DNA of 64,000 nt from UBA8752 sp965657965 (GTDB lineage: Bacteria > Bacteroidota > Bacteroidia > Flavobacteriales_D > Sanyastnellaceae): assembly GCA_965657965.1 (NCBI GenBank), contig CBFHQM010000010.1, positions 1-64,000 on the forward strand, in the 5' to 3' direction. Made by a program: the position numbers and the translations under genes. Of this stretch, positions 16,135 through 24,677 are shown piece by piece; within the stretch, counting starts at the first letter, position 1, and the number at the start of each line of letters is the position of its first letter. The notes under the pieces were generated by a model. The model made no database searches and had not been told where the DNA came from. It saw only the letters and a list, made by a program, of their open reading frames with translations.

Positions 16135-17058
16135 TCAGAGTGACTTGAAGGCTTCGGTCAACTTGGGGACAACTTCAAAGGCATCGCCAACAATTCCATA
16201 GTCGGCCGCTTTGAAGAAGGGCGCTTCGGGGTCTTTGTTGATCACCACGATGACTTTGGAGTTGTTGACACCGGCCAAGTGCTGAATCGCACCCGATATC
16301 CCGATGGCGATGTACAAGTTTGGACGGATGGTGATTCCAGTCTGTCCCACATGTTCGTGGTGCGGTCGCCATCCGATGTCTGATACAGGGCGAGAACAGG
16401 CGGTGGTGGCACCGAGAACATCGGCCAAGTCCTCCACAAGTCCCCAGTTCTCAGGCCCCTTCATCCCACGTCCTGCCGACACAACGAGTTCGGCTTCTGG
16501 GAGAGGAGCGCGGTCGCCTGAATTTGGCTTGGCGGCTTCCAAAACTTCCACTTTAGATGACCCGAGGTCCGGCGCAAAGGGGAGAACCGATGCTGTGGCT
16601 CCCGCGCTGTCGGGGAGTCCAATGGCATTGGGAGTTGTGGTGACGACCAATTTGTCGGTGGCGCCTTTGAGCTGGGCCATGGCCTTGCCGCTAAACACGT
16701 TTCGTGTATACCGTCCTTCGCTGGGGGCCTCGGTGACACCAGCAATGAGGCCTGCGCCCATTCGGACAGCCACACGACCAGCAATGGCCTTACCCAAGTG
16801 GTCTTGGGCACAGACTGCGATGTTGGCGTTTTCTTGATCGGCTGCAGCGGCAATAAGCCGCGCCAGTTGGCTGTCGTCTAGGTTTCCGGGAGCTTGCAGC
16901 ACGCGGGATACACCCACAGCGCCCAAACCTCCATCTCCTTCAAGGTCTCCCGAGACAACGGCCACAGTTTCTCCGAGCCCGGAAGCGAGTCCTGCGGCTT
17001 CGAGGCTGGCCTTAGTGGCTTTGCCCTCTTTCGTTTGGATGAATGCAATGCACTTCAT
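16135..17058 (-). CDS. etfA: Electron transfer flavoprotein alpha subunit
   Basis: The 307-residue protein binds FAD and pairs with EtfB to carry electrons from acyl-CoA and other dehydrogenases to the quinone pool. The C-terminal FAD domain is clear: VVSAGRGMKGPENWGLVEDLADVLGATTACSRPVSD, then GQTGITIRPNLYIAIGISGAIQHLAGVNNSKVIVVINKDPEAPFFKAADYGIVGD. The start MKCIAFIQTKEGK at 17058 gives the usual N-terminus and a 19-base gap after etfB. The menaquinone it probably feeds is made by the men operon near 47-54 kb. Confidence 0.97.
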   Translation of the reverse strand: MKCIAFIQTKEGKATKASLEAAGLASGLGETVAVVSGDLEGDGGLGAVGVSRVLQAPGNLDDSQLARLIAAAADQENANIAVCAQDHLGKAIAGRVAVRMGAGLIAGVTEAPSEGRYTRNVFSGKAMAQLKGATDKLVVTTTPNAIGLPDSAGATASVLPFAPDLGSSKVEVLEAAKPNSGDRAPLPEAELVVSAGRGMKGPENWGLVEDLADVLGATTACSRPVSDIGWRPHHEHVGQTGITIRPNLYIAIGISGAIQHLAGVNNSKVIVVINKDPEAPFFKAADYGIVGDAFEVVPKLTEAFKSL

Positions 17059-17077
17059 GTTCAATGCTGTTGGGGGT

Positions 17078-17818
17078 TCAAATGACCTTGGCTTCTTCGC
17101 GAAGCAAGCGAACGAGTTCGGATGGATTGTCGGCGTCGACGAGCTTAACCCCGGCTTTCTCGGAGGGCAAAACGAAGCGGTCGACCGAAGTGGCTGCTGT
17201 GGCGCCATGTGCGGCCACCACCTGCAGGGGCTTGGATCGAGCGGCCATGATGCCGCGCATGTTGGGGATGCGCTGCTCTGCCATGCCTTTGGCTGCGCTC
17301 AGGACAAAGGTCCCTTGCACGGCAATTTTTTCGATTCCACTCGCGGTCTCCCGGGTCAAAATGGCCTTGTCGCCGTCGTATTCCAGGGAGGTGGCCAATG
17401 CGATGCACGGTACGTCCAAGTGCTCAGCCATCATGGCTGGAACTGCACTGGTGTTGTGGTCAATGGTCTCTTTGCCACACAGGATGGCATCGAAGTTTTT
17501 GTCCTTGGCGTAGTGCGCGAGTTCGGATGCCACTTGTCCCGCATCCTGTGGGTTGGCGTCAATGCGGATCGCTTCATGTGCGCCGATGGCCAGTGCTTTT
17601 CGCAGAATGGGGTCGCAGTCTGCACCGCCGACGGATGCGATGACCACTTTTCCTCCATTGGCCTCGACGAGCTCGAGGGCGCGCACCAGCGCGTACCACT
17701 CGTCGTAGGGGTTCACGATGAATTGAACCCCTTCTTCGTTGAAGCGGGTGTCGCCCTCGGTGAATGCGATGCGCGACGTAGTGTCGGGTGCTTTACTGAT
17801 ACAAACTAGAAATTCCAT
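17078..17818 (-). CDS. etfB: Electron transfer flavoprotein beta subunit
   Basis: A 246-residue protein of normal EtfB length. It begins MEFLVCISKAPDTTSRIAF and contains NPYDEWYALVRALEL, DPILRKALAIGAHEAIRI and the AMP-binding/recognition-loop region VDHNTSAVPAMMAEHLDVP. It is the first gene of an eight-gene minus-strand block and is divergent from pdhB, with 144 bases between them. Confidence 0.97.
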   Translation of the reverse strand: MEFLVCISKAPDTTSRIAFTEGDTRFNEEGVQFIVNPYDEWYALVRALELVEANGGKVVIASVGGADCDPILRKALAIGAHEAIRIDANPQDAGQVASELAHYAKDKNFDAILCGKETIDHNTSAVPAMMAEHLDVPCIALATSLEYDGDKAILTRETASGIEKIAVQGTFVLSAAKGMAEQRIPNMRGIMAARSKPLQVVAAHGATAATSVDRFVLPSEKAGVKLVDADNPSELVRLLREEAKVI

Positions 17819-17847
17819 GCCTTTTCATTGAAGGTGTGAGACAGAGT

Positions 17848-17896
17848 CCCGGGCTTCGAGACCGCGAAGTTAAACCCGGGCGGCCCCCCCGCACAA
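17848..17896 (-). promoter_or_regulatory. Possible etfB promoter with overlapping inverted repeats
   Basis: On the minus strand TAACTTCG (17865-17872) is one base from TAnnTTTG, with TTG (17894-17896) 21 bases upstream. The same stretch holds CCCGGG at 17848-17853 and 17875-17880, and CTTCG/CGAAG (17854-17858, 17865-17869), which could form a hairpin or operator in the etfB leader. Sequence-based inference only. Confidence 0.3.
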
Positions 17897-17902
17897 AGCC
17901 CT

Positions 17903-17932
17903 GTGCAACTCACTTTCTACGGCCTACCTTTG
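17903..17932 (+). promoter_or_regulatory. Promoter of pdhB
   Basis: TACCTTTG (17925-17932) is an exact TAnnTTTG -7 element. GTG at 17903-17905 stands in for the -33 TTG with the correct 19-base spacing. The start codon follows 30 bases later. Confidence 0.55.
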
Positions 17933-17962
17933 CGCCCCGAATTTGGATACAAAAAAATTACC

Positions 17963-18943
17963 ATGCGTACCATTCAATATCGTGAGGCCATTTGCGAGGC
18001 CATGAGCGAAGAAATGCGACGAGACGACCGGGTGTTTCTTCTCGGCGAGGAAGTTGCGGAGTACAATGGCGCCTACAAAGCGTCGAAAGGAATGCTGGAC
18101 GAGTTTGGTGCAGAGCGTGTTATTGACACGCCCATTGCCGAGCTGGGCTTCAGTGCCATCGCAGTAGGCGCGGCCATGAATGGCCTGCGGCCGATTGTGG
18201 AGTTTATGACTTGGAACTTTGCCGTTTTGGCCAGCGACCAGATCATCAACCACGCATCCAAAATGTTACAGATGAGCGGAGGCCAATTCAGTTGCCCCAT
18301 CGTTTTCCGCGGCCCGAATGGTCAGGCGGGACAGTTGGCTGCGACGCACAGCCAAGCTTATGAGAGCATGTATGCCACCATGCCTGGACTGAAAGTGGTG
18401 ACCCCTTTTACACCATACGATGCCAAAGGGTTGCTCAAGAGTGCGATTCGGGATGAAGATCCTGTGCTCATTATGGAGTCCGAAAAGATGTACGGCGACA
18501 AGGGGGAGATTCCCGAAGGAGAATATTTGATCCCCATCGGACAGGCGAGCATTCGCCGCCCCGGAACCGATTGCACCATTGTGAGTTTCGGCAAAATCCT
18601 GAAAACCGTTCACGCGGCGGCGGATGAATTGGCCAAGGATGGCATCGATGTTGAGATCGTGGATTTGCGCACGATTCGTCCCTTGGACATCGACACTGTG
18701 CTGGAAAGTGTGAAGAAAACCGGCCGTTTGGTGATTGTGGAAGAAGGATTCCCCGTCGCAAGCATTGCCTCGGAAGTTGGCTACCGTGTCCAGCGCCATG
18801 CATTTGATTATCTCGACGCACCCATTCGACGGGTTTGCCAAACAGACACGCCGTTTGCCTTTTCGACTACGCTGATTGAGGAAGCGCTTCCTCAAGTGGC
18901 AGATGTGATTCGTACCGTAAAAGAGGTCAATTACGTCGCCTAA
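17963..18943 (+). CDS. pdhB: Pyruvate dehydrogenase E1 component, beta subunit
   Basis: The 326-residue protein is a transketolase-family E1 beta subunit. It contains MRRDDRVFLLGEEVAEYNGAYK, RVIDTPIAELGFSAIAVGAAM, FMTWNFAVLASDQIINHASK, FRGPNGQAGQLAATHSQ and the C-terminal VSFGKILKTVHAA / VDLRTIRPLDIDTVLESVKKT. With E1 alpha it decarboxylates pyruvate using ThDP in the cytoplasmic PDH complex. The start at 17963 follows a good promoter and matches the family N-terminus. No alpha or E2 gene is next to it, so it appears to be a single-gene transcription unit. The branched-chain 2-oxoacid enzyme is the main alternative, but the sequence fits PDH better. Confidence 0.93.
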   Translation: MRTIQYREAICEAMSEEMRRDDRVFLLGEEVAEYNGAYKASKGMLDEFGAERVIDTPIAELGFSAIAVGAAMNGLRPIVEFMTWNFAVLASDQIINHASKMLQMSGGQFSCPIVFRGPNGQAGQLAATHSQAYESMYATMPGLKVVTPFTPYDAKGLLKSAIRDEDPVLIMESEKMYGDKGEIPEGEYLIPIGQASIRRPGTDCTIVSFGKILKTVHAAADELAKDGIDVEIVDLRTIRPLDIDTVLESVKKTGRLVIVEEGFPVASIASEVGYRVQRHAFDYLDAPIRRVCQTDTPFAFSTTLIEEALPQVADVIRTVKEVNYVA

Positions 18944-18964
18944 TCGGCAGAACCTGACCCGCAT

Positions 18965-19009
18965 TACCTTCGCGACCCTTAATACAAGACCCCGCCCGGA
19001 ACATTCCGG
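18965..19009 (+). promoter_or_regulatory. Leader of the membrane pyrophosphatase gene: possible -7 element and hairpin
   Basis: TACCTTCG (18965-18972) is one base from TAnnTTTG. Downstream, CCGGAA-CA-TTCCGG (18996-19009) is a perfect inverted repeat inside the presumed 5' untranslated leader, 17 bases before the start codon. No fitting -33 element was seen. Confidence 0.3.
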
Positions 19010-19026
19010 AACCTTATATATCTGTT

Positions 19027-21303
19027 ATGCAGGATTTCATTCTCTACCTCGTACCCGCCATCGCTCTCTTGGGCTTGGTTTACATGTTTGTTCAATCCCG
19101 TTGGGTGAAGGCCCAAGATGCAGGTGAGGACCGCATGGTCGAAATCGCCCGTCACATCCACGAGGGTGCTCTGGCCTTTTTGAGCGCGGAGTACCGCATT
19201 CTCGCCATTTTTGTTGTTGTCGCCGGCGCCCTTTTGGGTCTGGTGTCCTATTTGGTGCCCACGACGCATTGGTTTATCGTGATTGCGTTTGTGATTGGTG
19301 CCGTCTTCTCTGCGCTCGCCGGAAACATCGGCATGCGCATCGCCACCGAAGCCAACGTGCGCACTACACAAGCCGCTCGGACCAGCTTGGCACAGGCCTT
19401 GAAAGTCTCCTTCACAGGCGGCATGGTCATGGGACTTGGTGTGGCCGGTTTGGCGGTGTTTGGTCTGGGCATGCTGTTCATCATTCTCTTGAACTATTTC
19501 GCAGGTGGCGAGTGGCAAGGGGTGGAAAACATGACCATGATCTTGGAGGCTCTCGCCGGTTTCTCCCTGGGTGCTGAATCGATTGCTTTGTTCGCCCGTG
19601 TGGGTGGCGGCATCTACACCAAGGCCGCCGACGTCGGTGCTGACCTTGTTGGAAAAGTGGAGGCGGGCATTCCAGAGGATGACCCTCGCAACCCAGCGAC
19701 GATTGCCGACAACGTCGGAGACAACGTTGGAGACGTCGCAGGAATGGGCGCGGACCTTTTTGGTTCTTATGTGGCGACTGTGCTCGCAGCCATGGTGCTC
19801 GGAAACTATGTCATCAACGACATGGGCGGGACCATCACCGATGACTTCGGTGGCATGTCAACCATTCTGTTGCCTCTGATCATCTCTGCACTCGGCATCA
19901 TCTTCTCCATCCTCGGAGCTTTGGTGATTCGGATCAAAGACGGAGCGAAGGAGCCCGAAGTTCAAGCTGCCTTGAACCGAGGGAACTGGGGGTCCATCAT
20001 TTTGACCGCTGTGGCGTGTTACTTCTTGATTGACACCATGCTTCCAGGTACGTTGCAGATGGACTTCTTTGGAGAAGGCATCCGCACATTCAGCAGCATT
20101 AACGTTTTCTACTCCGTGATTGTCGGACTCGTCGTTGGTGGCGCCATTTCATACATGACCGAGTACTACACTGGTCTTGGCAAGAAGCCCGTCATGGACA
20201 TTGTCCAGAACTCTTCTACCGGAGCGGCAACCAACATCATTGCGGGATTGGCCACAGGCATGATCTCTACGTTTGGTCCCATTTTGCTTTTCGCTGCGGC
20301 GATCTTCATCTCCTATGAATTCGCAGGATTCTATGGTGTGGCCATTGCAGCATGTTCCATGATGGCCACTACAGCCATGCAGCTGGCCATCGACGCTTTC
20401 GGCCCCATCGCAGACAATGCAGGGGGCATCGCGGAGATGAGTGAGCTCCCGGAAGAAGTGCGGGAACGCACCGACATTTTGGACTCCGTGGGCAACACGA
20501 CTGCGGCCATCGGAAAAGGCTTCGCCATTGCCTCTGCGGCCTTGACGGCGCTCGCCTTGTTTGCGGCCTATGTGGAATTTACCGGAATCGATGGCATCAA
20601 CATCTTCAAGGCCAATGTCCTCTCGGCCTTGTTTATTGGTGGCATGATCCCTGTGGTGTTCTCGGCCTTGGCCATGAACTCTGTGGGCAAAGCCGCCATG
20701 GAAATGGTGCAGGAGGTACGTCGCCAGTTCAAGGAGATCCCAGGGATTTTGGAAGGCACAGGTACGCCTGAATACGGCAAGTGTGTAGACATCTCCACCC
20801 AAGCGGCACTAAAGGAAATGATGTTGCCTGGTGCGATGACCATTGCTTTCCCATTGATCATTGGCCTTGTTCCCCTTTTGTTTGGAGCTGACCCAGCGTG
20901 GGCAGCAGAGACCCTCGGTGGCTACATGGCCGGCGTTACTGTAAGTGGCGTGCTCTGGGCCATCTTCCAGAACAATGCGGGTGGTGCTTGGGACAACGCC
21001 AAGAAATCATTTGAAGCGGGCGTCGAAATCGACGGTGAAATGACGTTCAAAGGCAGTGAGGCGCACAAAGCGGCGGTGACAGGAGACACCGTTGGTGATC
21101 CATTCAAGGACACTTCCGGACCTTCTATGAACATCCTTATCAAGTTGACCTGCCTAGTGGGACTCGTGATTGCCCCCATCTTGGGTGGGCACGGAGAGGA
21201 GCACGATGGACACGAAGGGCATGACCACGGTGCCATTGAGGCTCCTGTGGAGACCACGTTGCCGACTGCCGACGTCGATTTGTCTGAATACCCTGGCGTT
21301 TGA
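19027..21303 (+). CDS. hppA: Membrane-bound ion-pumping pyrophosphatase, K+-dependent type
   Basis: A 758-residue inner-membrane protein with about 16 segments that couples pyrophosphate hydrolysis to H+ or Na+ pumping. The catalytic block is intact: GGGIYTKAADVGADLVGKVEAGIPEDD and NPATIADNVGDNVGDVAGMGADLF. The loop GNTTAAIGKG has Ala where potassium-independent enzymes have Lys (NTTKA), so this should be a K+-dependent enzyme; H+ versus Na+ specificity is not decided here. The C-terminus has an unusual His/Asp/Glu-rich stretch (HGEEHDGHEGHDHGAIE). The stop overlaps the start of the next gene by one base. Confidence 0.97.
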   Translation: MQDFILYLVPAIALLGLVYMFVQSRWVKAQDAGEDRMVEIARHIHEGALAFLSAEYRILAIFVVVAGALLGLVSYLVPTTHWFIVIAFVIGAVFSALAGNIGMRIATEANVRTTQAARTSLAQALKVSFTGGMVMGLGVAGLAVFGLGMLFIILLNYFAGGEWQGVENMTMILEALAGFSLGAESIALFARVGGGIYTKAADVGADLVGKVEAGIPEDDPRNPATIADNVGDNVGDVAGMGADLFGSYVATVLAAMVLGNYVINDMGGTITDDFGGMSTILLPLIISALGIIFSILGALVIRIKDGAKEPEVQAALNRGNWGSIILTAVACYFLIDTMLPGTLQMDFFGEGIRTFSSINVFYSVIVGLVVGGAISYMTEYYTGLGKKPVMDIVQNSSTGAATNIIAGLATGMISTFGPILLFAAAIFISYEFAGFYGVAIAACSMMATTAMQLAIDAFGPIADNAGGIAEMSELPEEVRERTDILDSVGNTTAAIGKGFAIASAALTALALFAAYVEFTGIDGINIFKANVLSALFIGGMIPVVFSALAMNSVGKAAMEMVQEVRRQFKEIPGILEGTGTPEYGKCVDISTQAALKEMMLPGAMTIAFPLIIGLVPLLFGADPAWAAETLGGYMAGVTVSGVLWAIFQNNAGGAWDNAKKSFEAGVEIDGEMTFKGSEAHKAAVTGDTVGDPFKDTSGPSMNILIKLTCLVGLVIAPILGGHGEEHDGHEGHDHGAIEAPVETTLPTADVDLSEYPGV

Positions 21304-22142
21304 TGCGTTTGGTCTCCTTCATCCCCGCCTCAGGCGTTGTGATTTTCACGGTGCTCACGCTGGGTCTTGCTTCTTGTGCAGGTGGCTCGGCTGAGCCAGT
21401 CAAAGGGGCGGATGTCGAGTCGTCCGACGAAATCAAATCAGAGGCAGTCGCTGACCCTTGTGACTGTATGAAGGAGGGATTGGGTGAAGGTCAAAAGAAG
21501 TACTGTCGGGAGTCCAAAAGGGACACTCAATTTTTGGAGTTGCTCCGTCAGTGTGGCATTTCAGAACTGGGCGGGGTTAGCGCCGTGAACAACATGCCGG
21601 ATGATGGTCAATTCACGATGAATAAAGACCAATCTGCACTTGAATGGCTGGGAAGTAAAGTGGGTTTGGTCGAGAAGGGCACCGTGCCCATCCGAAGCTG
21701 TGTCCTCAAGGTTGAAGGCGGTGTTTTGGTCAGTGGATCACTTGTGGTCGAAATGGTGGGCATTGTCTCCACAAGCCAAGAAGGATTGCCAAGACGCGAA
21801 TTGGGAAAGCACCTAAGAAGTGCAGATTTTTTTGACGTAAGTCGATTTCCTGAAGCCACTTTCACCATGACTTCGTCGAAGGCGGATGGCCGGGGCAACT
21901 TGAAGGTCAAGGGGAAATTGAGCATCAAGGGCGTCGTCAAGGAAACAGAGGCCTTAATGAGCTTTCTGTCTGTCGACCCAGTGGTGGCCGGCGCGACCAT
22001 GACGTTTGACCGGGCTGACTTTGGTGTTCAGTTTGGCAGCGGGTCCTTCTTCGACAATCTCGGAGACGACCTGATTTCGGATCAGGTTCAGATTCGGATG
22101 GCGCTTGTTGAAGACGTGGCGAAGCGCAAGCTGCCCGGCTAA
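21303..22142 (+). CDS. YceI-like domain lipoprotein with Cys-rich N-terminal segment
   Basis: The 279-residue product has a lipobox LASC (residues 22-25), so it is likely anchored in a membrane facing the periplasm. Residues ~50-85 contain DPCDCMKEGLGEGQKKYC and a further Cys, perhaps a disulfide-bonded mini-domain. Residues ~95-275 resemble YceI: DKDQSALEWLGSKV, DFFDVSRFPEATFTMTS, GNLKVKGKLSIKGVVKETEALMSF, FDRADFGVQFGSGSFFDNLGDDLISDQVQI. YceI barrels bind isoprenoids or other hydrophobic molecules. ATG at 21303 shares its A with the TGA of hppA, so the genes are coupled. Ligand unknown. Confidence 0.85.
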   Translation: MRLVSFIPASGVVIFTVLTLGLASCAGGSAEPVKGADVESSDEIKSEAVADPCDCMKEGLGEGQKKYCRESKRDTQFLELLRQCGISELGGVSAVNNMPDDGQFTMNKDQSALEWLGSKVGLVEKGTVPIRSCVLKVEGGVLVSGSLVVEMVGIVSTSQEGLPRRELGKHLRSADFFDVSRFPEATFTMTSSKADGRGNLKVKGKLSIKGVVKETEALMSFLSVDPVVAGATMTFDRADFGVQFGSGSFFDNLGDDLISDQVQIRMALVEDVAKRKLPG

Positions 22143-22447
22143 TCCCCAGATTTCTTTTCTTCCAAGGTGGTTTCTGCATGCCGGCATTTCGGTCTGTTGC
22201 CCCTGCAAGCGCGGTCCTTGCCGGTCGGATGTGCCGCCGGTGTTGTGAATCTAGAGAGAGGGTTCACGAAGAGGTCGCTAGGGACCTTATATGCCTCGCC
22301 TCGGCCCATCCAAGTCCGTAGTGTGCACGCCGGACAAAGGCCGTCCAGCAGGACTTGCTTGAAGCGTTGAGGAACCCAAAATAGAGGCGCACCCGAGCTG
22401 GGTTACCTATGAGATGCTGTGCGCCCTTGCGGCACTGTGAAATGGGA
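22143..22447. other. Non-coding region between convergent genes, candidate structured RNA
   Basis: No gene-like reading frame is present in this 305-base gap. It contains several complementary segments on the same strand: CAAGTCC (22311-22317) with GGACTTG (22351-22357), GGCGCAC (22386-22392) with GTGCGCC (22419-22425), and shorter pairs such as GTGAA/TTCAC and AGGTC/GACCT near 22246-22285. I compared it by eye with RNase P RNA, tmRNA, 6S and SRP RNA signatures and did not recognise any. It could be an unassigned RNA or a decayed gene. Strand is undecided. Confidence 0.3.
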
Positions 22448-23062
22448 TCAGAAGAGGCCGTTTAATTCGGCGTCAACTTTGGTGATGATCTCACCCAAGT
22501 GCTCTGGATTGTTCTCGAAATCCATGTTGTCCACGTTGATCACGAGCACCTTTCCTTTCGTGTAGGTCGAGATCCAAGCCTCGTAACGCTCGTTTAGGCG
22601 ATTGAGGTAGTCCAATCGGATAGATTCCTCGTACTCACGGCCGCGTTTTTGAATTTGCTCAACCAAGTGTCCAACGCTACTTCGGAGGTAGATCAAAAGG
22701 TCCGGCGGAGTCACAAACTGCTCCATCAACTCGAACAAACGGAGGAAATTCTCGTGATCTCGTGACGTCATCAAGCCCATGGACTGAAGGTTGGGGGCGA
22801 AGATGTACGCGTCTTCATAAATGGTCCGGTCTTGGGCCATTTTTTGTCCGCTTGACTTCAGCGCGTGGAGCTGAGAAAAACGGGAAGACAAGAAGTGCAC
22901 ATTCAAGTTGAATGCCCAACGCTGCATGTCTTTATAAAAGTCGTTCAGGTAGGGGTTGTCATCTACACTCTCGTAGTGAGGTGTGATCTTGTAATGCTGG
23001 GCAAGGAGCCGTGTGAGGGTGGTCTTACCAGAACCGATGTTTCCTGCAATCGCGAGGTGCAT
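22448..23062 (-). CDS. Deoxynucleoside kinase (first of two in the window)
   Basis: A 204-residue cytoplasmic P-loop kinase that phosphorylates deoxynucleosides for DNA precursor salvage. The P-loop GNIGSGKTT is at residues 7-15; the DRTIYEDAYIF block carries the Asp-Arg of the substrate/lid region; YLRSSVGHLVEQIQKRGREYE is the LID. The start at 23062 (MHLAIAGNIGSGK) places the P-loop at the N-terminus as usual. It follows the GH3 gene with a 45-base gap. Whether it prefers deoxyadenosine, deoxyguanosine or a pyrimidine cannot be told. Confidence 0.92.
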   Translation of the reverse strand: MHLAIAGNIGSGKTTLTRLLAQHYKITPHYESVDDNPYLNDFYKDMQRWAFNLNVHFLSSRFSQLHALKSSGQKMAQDRTIYEDAYIFAPNLQSMGLMTSRDHENFLRLFELMEQFVTPPDLLIYLRSSVGHLVEQIQKRGREYEESIRLDYLNRLNERYEAWISTYTKGKVLVINVDNMDFENNPEHLGEIITKVDAELNGLF

Positions 23063-23107
23063 ATCCGTGAGAAGTTGGGGGGGCAAGGTAGTGGGTCTTG
23101 TGCCCAC

Positions 23108-24676
23108 TTACAATGCGCGGGCCACGGAATCCGCATCCTCAGACATGCGATGGGCCGCTTGGACCTCTTTCATCCACTTGTTAGACATGGAAAGACGGGG
23201 AACCTTGTTCTGTCCGCCGAGTTTTCCTTTACCTCTCAACACCCTTTCAAAGGTGCCTTGTGGATACCACGTTAAGGCGGGAGGAAGGAGGACAAGGTCG
23301 GAGGTACGCTTGGCATCGTAATCTGAGTTCACCTTGCGCAGGTTGAGGTCTAGCGCTTCCGCAAACAGGGATGCATCTGGCCATTCACCGGATACAGTGC
23401 GCGCTTCAATGGCCCAGGCGTGACGCCCAATGGCTTCCCCTGGATTGGATTGTGGCAAGGCACAGGCGGTCCAGTTCCGGAGTTCGACGCCGAATTGTTT
23501 GCCGGTTTTGGCCAGTGCACGTTCCGCATCTCCCACCATCAATTCTTCTCCGGCCAAATTCAAAAACGACCGTGTTCTGCCGGTCACCTGAATGCGGAAG
23601 GGAAGGGTAGAAGTAAAGCGGACGAGGTCTCCGATAACATAGCGGTGCAGGCCGCCATTTGTGGAGATCACCAGGGCGTAATCCACGCCCACTTCGACTT
23701 CGCTCAGTCCAATGGTGGCAGCGAAGGGCTGATTGTCCAGATCGAAGTCTGCAGTAAAGGGGATAAACTCGTAATGAATGCCGTAATCAAGCATCAGCAG
23801 CATGTCGTCGGCGCCCAATTGGTCTTGGATGCCAAAGAATCCCTCGCTTGCATTGTACGTTTCGATGGTGTGGATCCCCGGAGGCATCATGCGGTCGAAT
23901 GCTTCGCGATAAGGGGCAAAGGACACTCCGCCGTGCATGTACATCTGCAAGTGGGGCCAGACCTCTCCGAGATGGCGCTTGCCCGAGACCTCGAGTATCC
24001 GTTCGAGCAGCACTTGGGTCCAGCTGGGTACACCGGCAATGATGCGGACGTCTTGTTCGATGGTGGTGTGGGCCATCCGCTCGATTTTCTCTTCCCAATC
24101 GGACATGAGGGCGATCGCCCGCGCCGGGGTTCTGCGCCATTCACACCACCAAGGAAGGTTGCCGATGATGATGGCGCTGAGGTCTCCGGTCAATGCGCCA
24201 TTGTCGGCTTCTTCCGTCCGGCCTGTTCCGCCTACAATCAAGTGGCGCCCACCGTAGAGGCGGGCTTTGGGAACGGCATCCACGTACATGGCAAGCAGGT
24301 CTTTTCCCCCTTTGTAGTGACATTTCTCTAATGCGTCTTCTGTGACGGGAATGAACTTGCTCTTGTCCGAAGTGGTGCCCGAAGATTTGGCGTGCCATTT
24401 GACCTGGCCGGGCCACAGCACATCAGATTCCCCCTCTCTCACCTGCGAAATCCATGGCTTGAGGGCGTTGTAGTCCCTCAAGGGAACTTGGCTTCGATAG
24501 GCTTCTAGGTTGGTGTTGGGGGTGATTCCGTGCGCTTTGCCAAACTGTGTTTTGGACAGCGCGGCCATGTGGTTTTGTAAAACTTCGTCTTGGACTTCGA
24601 TAGGGTATTGACGGAACAAGGCGATCTGGTGAAGTCGCTTTCGAATGAACCAGCTAAAAACAGCATTGACAGGCAT
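23108..24676 (-). CDS. GH3 family acyl-acid amido synthetase-like protein
   Basis: The 522-residue protein belongs to the GH3 family of the ANL-type adenylating superfamily; in plants these enzymes conjugate auxin or jasmonate to amino acids. Visible features are WHAKSSGTTSDKSKFIPVTE near residue 95 (phosphate/ATP loop), a mid-region YNASEGFFGIQDQ (second ATP motif) and a C-terminal RYVIGDLVRFTSTLPFRIQVTGRTRSFLNLAGEELMVGD. The start at 24676 fits the family N-terminus and lies one base past the upstream stop. Bacterial GH3 proteins have no agreed substrate. Neighbours are a small unknown protein and a deoxynucleoside kinase. Confidence 0.9.
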   Translation of the reverse strand: MPVNAVFSWFIRKRLHQIALFRQYPIEVQDEVLQNHMAALSKTQFGKAHGITPNTNLEAYRSQVPLRDYNALKPWISQVREGESDVLWPGQVKWHAKSSGTTSDKSKFIPVTEDALEKCHYKGGKDLLAMYVDAVPKARLYGGRHLIVGGTGRTEEADNGALTGDLSAIIIGNLPWWCEWRRTPARAIALMSDWEEKIERMAHTTIEQDVRIIAGVPSWTQVLLERILEVSGKRHLGEVWPHLQMYMHGGVSFAPYREAFDRMMPPGIHTIETYNASEGFFGIQDQLGADDMLLMLDYGIHYEFIPFTADFDLDNQPFAATIGLSEVEVGVDYALVISTNGGLHRYVIGDLVRFTSTLPFRIQVTGRTRSFLNLAGEELMVGDAERALAKTGKQFGVELRNWTACALPQSNPGEAIGRHAWAIEARTVSGEWPDASLFAEALDLNLRKVNSDYDAKRTSDLVLLPPALTWYPQGTFERVLRGKGKLGGQNKVPRLSMSNKWMKEVQAAHRMSEDADSVARAL

Positions 24677-24677
24677 T

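Noticed and set aside
22167..22370. 67-residue frame in the 22.3 kb gap
   Set aside because: Composition is rich in Arg, Ser and Cys with no signal or domain, and RNA-like pairings cross it.
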